Positions 1 through 5,215 of a stretch of 6,341 nucleotides of DNA are shown here, in pieces. Under the pieces are notes generated by a model. It worked only from the letters and a program-made list of their open reading frames with translations, did no database searches and had not been told where the DNA came from. How positions within the stretch are numbered: position 1 is the first letter of the stretch; every line of letters starts with the position of its first letter. The stretch comes from an uncultured Desulfovibrionaceae bacterium (GTDB lineage Bacteria > Desulfobacterota > Desulfovibrionia > Desulfovibrionales > Desulfovibrionaceae): contig CAMQUX010000083.1 of assembly GCA_947037905.1 (NCBI GenBank), positions 1 to 6,341 on the forward strand, written 5' to 3'. A program made the translations under genes and the position numbers.

Positions 1-281
1 GAAGTTTTTTAGGTAAAATTATAAAAAAGATTTTTGTCTTTATCTTCCCTCCTGGGCTCGATGGAATTTTTGGTGCAATACTTGGACTTATTGAAGGATA
101 TATTATTGTACTGCTCATGATTTTCGTCCTAAATCTTTTAGCCTCAAACCCACAGTTTTTAAGTGACTCAAAAATTGCGAATTTCAGCAGACCTATTCTT
201 ATAAAAATTGAACGACTCGCTCCAAGTAACATTAGAAGAGCATTCGATTATATACCAAAACCTGAACAGCCAATTTTTTAG
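1..281 (+). CDS. cvpA: CvpA family inner-membrane protein, C-terminal part
   Basis: This is the last 92 codons of a gene that begins before the window; the reading frame starts at base 3 and ends with TAG at 279-281. The fragment contains the family-like stretch GLDGIFGAILGLIEG (fragment residues 18-32), which leads into a hydrophobic membrane helix (about 22-47). A polar tail ending in EQPIF follows. CvpA proteins are small multi-helix inner-membrane proteins of about 160-180 residues, named for a role in colicin V production in E. coli; their molecular function is poorly defined. The assignment rests on the Gly/Leu-rich helix and its preceding LD motif, plus the adjacent mazG, so it is good but not certain. 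No clear terminator follows the stop codon. Confidence 0.72.
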   Translation, partial: SFLGKIIKKIFVFIFPPGLDGIFGAILGLIEGYIIVLLMIFVLNLLASNPQFLSDSKIANFSRPILIKIERLAPSNIRRAFDYIPKPEQPIF

Positions 282-503
282 CTCGTGCTTATTTATAATT
301 TGTTTTTGGCTCTAGCTTTGGTTTGATATCTTATTTGAATGTATTTCTGCCTTGGCTTGATTTTAATTAATTAAGATTACTACTGATTATATCAGCTTTA
401 AAATACGGTTTTACTTCTTTTAATCTTTTACCCTTACTATTATTTAGTTTTATTTGCTCAATTGCAGTATTTTTGCTAGTGTTTATAAAATAAAAGGAAG
501 TTC
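282..503 (+). other. T-rich spacer between cvpA and mazG, possible relic of a membrane ORF
   Basis: No intact gene is visible. One + strand frame is open from 299 to 367, stopped by TAA at 368-370, then open again from 371 to 490 with TAA at 491-493, immediately before the mazG ribosome-binding site. The second part would end in a hydrophobic helix (LLPLLLFSFICSIAVFLLVF, then IK). It lacks an ATG, GTG or TTG start near its beginning. T-rich DNA encodes hydrophobic residues by chance, so this may be noise or a decayed gene. The hexamers AGCCAA (268-273) and TTGGCT (306-311) are complementary, but the loop is 32 bases, too weak to call a terminator. Confidence 0.25.
494..500 (+). promoter_or_regulatory. 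Shine-Dalgarno site of mazG
   Basis: AAGGAAG lies three bases before the ATG at 504. It is a strong match to the anti-SD sequence and fixes the start of mazG. It begins directly after the TAA at 491-493. Confidence 0.8.
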
Positions 504-1298
504 ATGTCTCAAAATCTAAATACATTACACGATACTATAGAAAAACTCCTTTCTGAAGATGGCTGTCCTTGGGATATTGAACAAACCCCTTCATCACTTT
601 GCGATTATCTGCTTGAAGAATGTTTTGAACTTATTGACGCTATTAAAAGAGATGACGCAAAAGACGCTTTGGAAGAAATGGGAGATGTTATTTTCCTGCT
701 CGCCTTAATCGCTAAAAAATACCAACAAAATTCTGATTTTTCTTTTGACGACGCACTACAGTCTGCAAAGATGAAAATGATCAGACGCCATCCGCATGTT
801 TTTGCAGATACCGAAATAAAATCCAAAGAAGAACAACTTATTTTATGGGAACAGATAAAAAGAAAAGAACGAAAGAGCGAAAATAAAGATGATTCGCCTT
901 TTTCTGGTATTCCTGTTGCGCTTCCAACTCTCTTAAAAACCTACAGAATACACTCTAAAAGTGCCAATGCTGGTTTTAGTTGGGAGAAAACAGCTCATGT
1001 TTTAGATAAAGTTCATGAAGAGTGGCAAGAGTTAGACGAAGCCATTGAGAGTAAAAATCAAGAACATATGGAAGAAGAGTTTGGCGATTACCTTTTTACT
1101 CTTGTAGAATACGCAAGAAGATACGGTATAAAAGCAAACACTGCTCTTGAAAATGCAAATACAAAATTCTTACACCGCTACGAGCTTATGATAGCAATCG
1201 CAAAAGAACAAAACCTTGAACTTTTAGATTTACCTATTGAAGAAAAAGAAAAATTTTGGAACCTTGCAAAACAAAAAGCTAAACAAGAAAGTAAATAA
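504..1298 (+). CDS. mazG: Nucleoside triphosphate pyrophosphohydrolase MazG
   Basis: This 264-residue protein has the full two-domain MazG architecture, close to the usual length of about 260. MazG hydrolyses NTPs and dNTPs to monophosphates and pyrophosphate in the cytoplasm; it cleans the nucleotide pool and, in E. coli, affects stress alarmone levels. The N-terminal domain (about 20-100) has CPWD (21-24), the metal-binding EECFE (38-42), EEMGD (57-61) and the conserved RRHPHVF (94-100). The C-terminal domain (about 145-230) repeats the plan with EEWQE (172-176) and EEFGD (191-195), then KFLHRY (221-226). Both metal sites look intact. In E. coli the C-terminal domain is reported to be the active one. 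The start is set by AAGGAAG just upstream. It follows cvpA at 222 bp, and the next gene is 155 bp away, so it may be transcribed separately from yajQ. Confidence 0.95.
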   Translation: MSQNLNTLHDTIEKLLSEDGCPWDIEQTPSSLCDYLLEECFELIDAIKRDDAKDALEEMGDVIFLLALIAKKYQQNSDFSFDDALQSAKMKMIRRHPHVFADTEIKSKEEQLILWEQIKRKERKSENKDDSPFSGIPVALPTLLKTYRIHSKSANAGFSWEKTAHVLDKVHEEWQELDEAIESKNQEHMEEEFGDYLFTLVEYARRYGIKANTALENANTKFLHRYELMIAIAKEQNLELLDLPIEEKEKFWNLAKQKAKQESK

Positions 1299-1353
1299 AA
1301 CTAGCTAGCTAAAAAAATTAAGAACTTAGATGTAAAAAACAAAGCAAAATAGA

Positions 1354-1384
1354 GACTATAATTTTCGATATTGAATCAATAGTC
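1354..1384. repeat. Inverted repeat in the mazG-yajQ spacer
   Basis: GACTAT (1354-1359) is complementary to ATAGTC (1379-1384) across 19 bases. Inside and overlapping it is a second palindrome, TATTGAATCAATA (about 1369-1381), with a single central A. The two structures would compete. There is no T-run after it, so it is not a typical rho-independent terminator for mazG. It could be a protein-binding site upstream of yajQ: a poor candidate promoter (TTGAAT 1371-1376, TAAAAT 1396-1401, 19-bp spacing) overlaps it. Chance occurrence in AT-rich DNA is possible. Confidence 0.3.
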
Positions 1385-1397
1385 ATAGTTAAAAATA

Positions 1398-1431
1398 AAA
1401 TAAAGTAAAATAACACGTAAATAAAGTAAAA
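1398..1431. repeat. 13-bp direct repeat, 21-bp period, in the yajQ leader
   Basis: AAATAAAGTAAAA occurs at 1398-1410 and again, identically, at 1419-1431. The copies start 21 bp apart, about two helical turns. They lie in an A-rich, G-poor stretch leading to the yajQ ribosome-binding site. This could be a simple low-complexity duplication, a curved or UP-like A-tract region, or a binding site; the sequence does not decide between them. Confidence 0.4.
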
Positions 1432-1440
1432 AACTTATAA

Positions 1441-1453
1441 AAAGGAGCTCCTT
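1441..1453 (+). promoter_or_regulatory. Palindromic Shine-Dalgarno site of yajQ
   Basis: AAAGGAG (1441-1447) is a strong ribosome-binding site for the ATG at 1454. It forms the left half of a perfect 12-bp palindrome, AAGGAGCTCCTT (1442-1453), which ends directly at the start codon. In RNA this allows only a short 4-bp stem (AAGG/CCTT) with an AGCT loop, so any sequestration of the site would be weak. Confidence 0.7.
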
Positions 1454-1942
1454 ATGCCATCTTTTGACGTTGTAAGTAAAGTAGATATGCAAGAAGTTGA
1501 TAATGCATGCAATAATGTAAAAAAAGAAGCCGAGACTCGCTATGACTTTAAAGGTGTTCAAACAGATATCACGCTCAATAAAAAAGACGCTATAATAAAT
1601 GTTTCCACAGGCGATGAAATGAAAGTACGTGCCATTTGCGAACTGCTCTCTGCTAATTTTGTTCGCAGAAAAATTGATCCAAAATGCCTCACTTTCTCAG
1701 ACCCAGAAGCGACAAGTCTTGGACGATTAAAATTCACCGCAACAATTCAGCAAGGCATATCAAAAGAGCATGCGCAGAAAATTGTTAAAGTTATCAAAGA
1801 TAAAAAACTTAAAGTACAAGCTGCAATCCAAGATGAGCAAGTACGTGTTACTGGTAAAAAAATTGATGAGCTACAAGAAGTTATCGGAATTTTGCGTGAT
1901 GCAAAAATCGACATCCCATTACAATTTATAAACATGAAGTAA
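1454..1942 (+). CDS. yajQ: YajQ family nucleotide-binding protein
   Basis: This 162-residue protein matches the YajQ (UPF0234) family in length and from end to end. It opens with MPSFDVVSKVDMQEVDNA, has RYDFKG at 29-34, a KIVKVIKDKKLKVQAAIQ segment (about 109-126), and VRVTGKKIDELQ (130-141). YajQ proteins are soluble and fold as two ferredoxin-like, RNA-recognition-like domains. They bind nucleotides, and some bind cyclic di-GMP and act in virulence gene regulation, as reported in Xanthomonas. Two departures from the E. coli protein as I recall it are the segment IQGDE, here IQDEQ (125-129), and the C-terminal end NFRD, here NMK. The start is fixed by AAAGGAG. The stop is 9 bp before uup, so the two are probably co-transcribed. 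Confidence 0.93.
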   Translation: MPSFDVVSKVDMQEVDNACNNVKKEAETRYDFKGVQTDITLNKKDAIINVSTGDEMKVRAICELLSANFVRRKIDPKCLTFSDPEATSLGRLKFTATIQQGISKEHAQKIVKVIKDKKLKVQAAIQDEQVRVTGKKIDELQEVIGILRDAKIDIPLQFINMK

Positions 1943-1951
1943 AAATACCCT

Positions 1952-3940
1952 ATGAGCCTTATTACACTCCAGAATATCTGCCACAATTTTGTGGGCATTC
2001 CGATTTTATCCCAAGCAAATCTAACAATCGAGAACAAACAAAAAATTTGTCTTGTTGGTAGAAACGGTGAAGGTAAATCCACTTTCTTAAGCATTCTAAC
2101 AAAACAGCTTGTGCCAGATAAAGGCACTGTTGCTTATAATAGCGGCATAACCGTGAGCAGTCTTCCTCAAGAAGTCCCTACACATTTTAAAGGCTCAAGC
2201 TACAGTATTGCTTGCTCGTTTTTAGGAGCTGTTGGTGATGCGCTTATAAAATATCATAAAGCGCTCGATGCACTCACTTTAGATGGTTCAGACTCTAAAG
2301 CTTTAGATGATATGGCTGATGCTCAAACAATCATAGACGAGCTCGATGGCTGGCAAAAGCATCAAAAACTTACTGAGATATTTTCAAAACTCTCTCTAGA
2401 CCCTGATGTGCTTTTTGAGACACTCTCAGGTGGTGGCATGCGCCGAGTACTGCTTGCAGGAACTCTTGCATCAGATCCTGATGTGCTTATTTTAGATGAG
2501 CCTACTAACCATCTTGATATCGATTCTATTCTTTGGCTTGAGAAATTTTTACTCAAATTTACAAAAACTATCCTTTTTGTATCACATGATAGAACATTCA
2601 CAGAGAATATTGCTGACCATATTATTGAGCTAGATAGAGGAAATTTACGTTTCTTTAAAGATAGTTATTTTAAGTATCTTGAAAAGAAAGACGCACTTGC
2701 ACTTGAAGAAGAACGTCATAATTCCCTTTTCGATAAAAAACTAGCACAAGAAGAAGTTTGGATACGTCAAGGTGTAAAAGCACGGCGTACCCGTAATATG
2801 GGACGAGTGCGAGCTTTAAAAGACTTGCGCTCAGAGCGAAAAGAACGCAGAGACCAGCAAGGAAAAGTAAATTTTGTCGTACAAGATGCGCATTTATCGG
2901 GCAAGCTTGTTGTTGAGGCGAAAAATGTTGATTTTTCTTACGAGAACAAACAAATTTTATCCGATTTTTCAGTCAATATCATGCGTGGCGACCATATCGG
3001 AATCATTGGACCAAACGGATCAGGTAAAACAACGCTCATAAATGTGCTCCTTCAAAAAGTAAGTCCAGACGCAGGCGTTATAAAGCTTGGAACAAATATA
3101 GAGGTTCTTTATTCTGATCAGTTAAGACAGACCCTTGATTATAATAAAACTGCCAAAGAAAATATAGCTGCCGGTAGTGACTGGGTTGAAGTTAACGGAC
3201 ACAGAAAGCATGTTATAAGTTACTTAAAAGACTTTCTCTTTACCAAAGAGCGAATGGACACTCCTGCAAAGCATCTATCAGGTGGGGAAAAAAACAGACT
3301 GCTCCTAGCGCAACTTTTCACACGTCCTGGAAATCTGCTTATTTTAGATGAACCAACAAACGATCTCGATCTTGATACTCTCGAACTTTTAGAAGAAATT
3401 CTCTTAGACTACAAAGGCACGCTGCTACTAGTTAGCCATGATAGAAGATTTATCAATAATATTGTAACATCAGTACTCGCTTTTGATTATGACGGTGTTT
3501 TACGAGAATATGTAGGCGATTATGACGACTGGAAAGCTGCTTCTCCAAAGCCTCTTGATAAAAAAGATGAGAAAGCTAATAAAATAGAAAAATCAAAAAG
3601 TGAAAAGAGTGTTAGCGAAACTACTGTAGCAGAAAACACTCTCGAAAATCTTCAAGATAATAAAAATACAAAAGGTGCTGAAAAAAAGAAAACTAACTTT
3701 AAAGACCAGTGGGAGCAAAAAGAGCTTTTAAAAGAGCAAGAAACACTTCCATCAGCTATAGATGCGGCAGAAAAAGAACAAGCAGCTCTTTTAGAATTTA
3801 TGAGCGAGCAAGATTTCTATAAGAACACGCAAGAAATAATACAAGAAACACAAAATAAGCTTGATATGGCAAAAAATACTTTAGAGAAACTTTATGAGCG
3901 CTGGGAAATTGTAGAAAGCAGACTTGCAGAGTTTGCATAA
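1952..3940 (+). CDS. uup: ABC-F ATPase, Uup subfamily
   Basis: This 662-residue protein carries two ATP-binding cassettes and no membrane segments, which defines ABC-F. The first cassette has Walker A GRNGEGKST (36-44), signature LSGGGMRR (158-165), Walker B DVLILDEPT (177-185) and H-loop His212. The second has GPNGSGKTT (353-361), LSGGEKNR (442-449), LLILDEPTND (462-471) and His496. A charged linker of the ABC-F type (about 240-310, with RRTRNMGRVRALK) lies between them. After a Lys/Glu-rich stretch (531-580) comes a C-terminal coiled coil (about 581-661, ending YERWEIVESRLAEFA), the hallmark of Uup. ABC-F proteins act at the ribosome; Uup is also linked to transposon excision and its C-terminal domain binds DNA in E. 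coli. Antibiotic-resistance ABC-Fs usually lack this tail, so a housekeeping role is likelier. The ATG at 1952 is poorly served by a Shine-Dalgarno site, suggesting coupling to yajQ. Confidence 0.93.
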   Translation: MSLITLQNICHNFVGIPILSQANLTIENKQKICLVGRNGEGKSTFLSILTKQLVPDKGTVAYNSGITVSSLPQEVPTHFKGSSYSIACSFLGAVGDALIKYHKALDALTLDGSDSKALDDMADAQTIIDELDGWQKHQKLTEIFSKLSLDPDVLFETLSGGGMRRVLLAGTLASDPDVLILDEPTNHLDIDSILWLEKFLLKFTKTILFVSHDRTFTENIADHIIELDRGNLRFFKDSYFKYLEKKDALALEEERHNSLFDKKLAQEEVWIRQGVKARRTRNMGRVRALKDLRSERKERRDQQGKVNFVVQDAHLSGKLVVEAKNVDFSYENKQILSDFSVNIMRGDHIGIIGPNGSGKTTLINVLLQKVSPDAGVIKLGTNIEVLYSDQLRQTLDYNKTAKENIAAGSDWVEVNGHRKHVISYLKDFLFTKERMDTPAKHLSGGEKNRLLLAQLFTRPGNLLILDEPTNDLDLDTLELLEEILLDYKGTLLLVSHDRRFINNIVTSVLAFDYDGVLREYVGDYDDWKAASPKPLDKKDEKANKIEKSKSEKSVSETTVAENTLENLQDNKNTKGAEKKKTNFKDQWEQKELLKEQETLPSAIDAAEKEQAALLEFMSEQDFYKNTQEIIQETQNKLDMAKNTLEKLYERWEIVESRLAEFA

Positions 3941-3950
3941 TATAATAGAT

Positions 3951-5108
3951 ATGAATAAAGACCTGCCACTACTTTTGACCATTTTTGGTATCACATTAAT
4001 TTCTGTGCTAGGTATTTCTTCACTGTTTCCACTTATGCCATATTTTCCTGATATGTATGGTGTCCCAAAAGAATCTGCAGTGCTTGCCATAAGTATTTTT
4101 AGCTTATCTGGGCTTATTTTCGCTCCTTTTATTGGTATTGCGAGCGATACTTTAAGTAAGAAAAAATTAATCCTTTTTGCGCTTATTCTTTTTACGCTCA
4201 CAGGTCTTGCTTGTTTTTTTACTAGAAACTGGACGCTCTTTTTAGTTTTACGCTTCGTGCAAGGCATAGCAGCAGGCACCTGTAATATTTTGAATATGAT
4301 TCTTATTGTTGAACTTTTTCCTAAAGAAAAACACAGTCGCTACATTGGCTATAACGTGATTGTGCTCACACTTGGTACTGCTGTATTTCCTGCACTTGGC
4401 GGGGGCTTTTCCCTTTTAGGCAACTTCTATCCTTTTTTACTCTCACTTTTAACACTCCCAACTATTTTTCTCATACTTCGTTATTTTCCAAAACTTGAAG
4501 AAAAACCTAAAACAGTTTCCCCAAAAGCATATTTTGCAAATTTTATTCAGTCCTTAAATCTATCTTTTCTGCTTCCTCTTTTCTTAGCTGTTTTTATTCT
4601 TTTCTTTTTACTTTCCGGAACGCTCATAACCGCCTTTCCTTTATTTGCTGAGCAAAAATTTCAGACAAGCTCTTTTCATATTGGGCTCATTTTTTCCCTT
4701 GCCTCTTTATGCTCTTCCCTTTTTGCTTTTTTTATCTTTAGAATGAAAAAACAACTCACTTTCTTTCAAAAAATAAGCCTCGCAAGCCTTACGTATATTA
4801 TAGCATCTGCTTTTTTTCTTTCTTTTACATCGTTTTACAGTATGTTCTTACCTATTCTGCTCTTTGGCTTTGCGCAAGGGCTCGCTTATCCTTCTTGTAT
4901 TAATTTGCTCTTAAATAACACCAAAATGGAATTAAATGGCGCTTATATGGCTCTTAACGGGCTTGTTCTTCGAGCAAGTCAGAGTATTGCGCCTGTTTTT
5001 TGCTCCTATCTCTTCCTTGAAAAAGGCTCCTCAACCCTCTTTATTTTCTCTATTATTTTAGCTGTGATATTTTTTATTGACTGTTTGTTTATAAAAAAAT
5101 ATAAATAA
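3951..5108 (+). CDS. Major facilitator superfamily transporter, probable exporter
   Basis: From the ATG at 3951 this is a 385-residue inner-membrane protein with about twelve hydrophobic helices: roughly 7-30, 43-65, 73-91, 96-120, 133-155, 160-178, 205-230, 243-263, 273-294, 297-321, 330-355 and 362-381. The loop between helices 2 and 3 has the MFS motif-A pattern GIASDTLSKKK (62-72). Helix 4 begins with RFVQGIAAG (101-109), the motif-B pattern, and helix 5 has a Gly/Pro run ending FPALGGG (146-152), like the antiporter motif C. This suggests a proton-driven DHA1-type drug or metabolite exporter, but the substrate cannot be told. The frame also permits a TTG start at 3924 inside uup. I prefer the ATG, 10 bp after the uup stop, because it places only a short polar stretch before helix 1. 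Neither start has a good ribosome-binding site. It probably shares a transcript with yajQ and uup. Confidence 0.85.
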   Translation: MNKDLPLLLTIFGITLISVLGISSLFPLMPYFPDMYGVPKESAVLAISIFSLSGLIFAPFIGIASDTLSKKKLILFALILFTLTGLACFFTRNWTLFLVLRFVQGIAAGTCNILNMILIVELFPKEKHSRYIGYNVIVLTLGTAVFPALGGGFSLLGNFYPFLLSLLTLPTIFLILRYFPKLEEKPKTVSPKAYFANFIQSLNLSFLLPLFLAVFILFFLLSGTLITAFPLFAEQKFQTSSFHIGLIFSLASLCSSLFAFFIFRMKKQLTFFQKISLASLTYIIASAFFLSFTSFYSMFLPILLFGFAQGLAYPSCINLLLNNTKMELNGAYMALNGLVLRASQSIAPVFCSYLFLEKGSSTLFIFSIILAVIFFIDCLFIKKYK

Positions 5109-5140
5109 GCTTGCTCTCCTTTTATATGTGTATACGTGCT

Positions 5141-5180
5141 AAAATATCTGTGAAATAAAAATCACCCCTAGATATTTTTT
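5141..5180 (+). terminator. AT-rich hairpin with T-run after the MFS gene (possible terminator or operator)
   Basis: AAAATATCT (5141-5149) and AGATATTTT (5170-5178) are perfect 9-bp inverted arms. Inside, GTGA (5150-5153) pairs with TCAC (5162-5165) around an AATAAAAA loop, leaving CCCT bulged on one side. The right arm runs into six T residues (5175-5180). The shape fits a weak rho-independent terminator of the yajQ-uup-MFS unit, but the stem is nearly all A/T. It sits 36-75 bp before bioDA, so it could instead be an operator for that gene. It does not resemble the classical BirA box (TTGTAAACC with an inverted partner). Confidence 0.45.
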
Positions 5181-5215
5181 AAACTTCCATAATATATAGA
5201 TAGATTTACCCGCTT

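Noticed and set aside
268..311. AGCCAA/TTGGCT inverted repeat spanning the cvpA stop as a terminator
   Set aside because: Six base pairs with a 32-base loop and no T-run immediately after the second arm make it too weak.
1301..1311. CTAGCTAGCTA palindromic tetranucleotide repeat after mazG, followed by A7
   Set aside because: It is short. Followed by A-residues rather than T-residues, it cannot be a + strand terminator, and no gene on the minus strand needs one.
1376..1561. Minus-strand 61-codon open frame encoding a hydrophobic peptide
   Set aside because: It lies opposite the A-rich yajQ leader and the start of yajQ. Poly-A on one strand encodes Phe/Leu/Ile on the other, so hydrophobicity is expected by chance; no ribosome-binding site supports it.
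3531..3700. Lys/Glu/Ser-rich stretch in uup considered as a sign of frameshift or fusion
   Set aside because: Uup proteins normally have a charged, variable linker between the second ATPase cassette and the C-terminal coiled coil, and the frame continues correctly into that coiled coil.
3941..3946. Perfect TATAAT just before the MFS start
   Set aside because: There is no -35-like hexamer at suitable spacing (GCAGAC at 3918-3923). Transcription from it would begin at or inside the start codon, so it is most likely a by-product of AT-rich sequence between two close genes.
3924..3950. TTG start giving the MFS protein nine extra N-terminal residues
   Set aside because: It overlaps the end of uup, has no good ribosome-binding site and adds no recognisable sequence. 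The ATG at 3951 is simpler and sits directly after the uup stop.
5190..5206. TATAGATA sequence resembling part of a BioR operator before bioDA
   Set aside because: Only the eight-base core matches, the stretch is made of simple AT repeats, and BioR regulation is known mainly from Alphaproteobacteria, which this window does not resemble.
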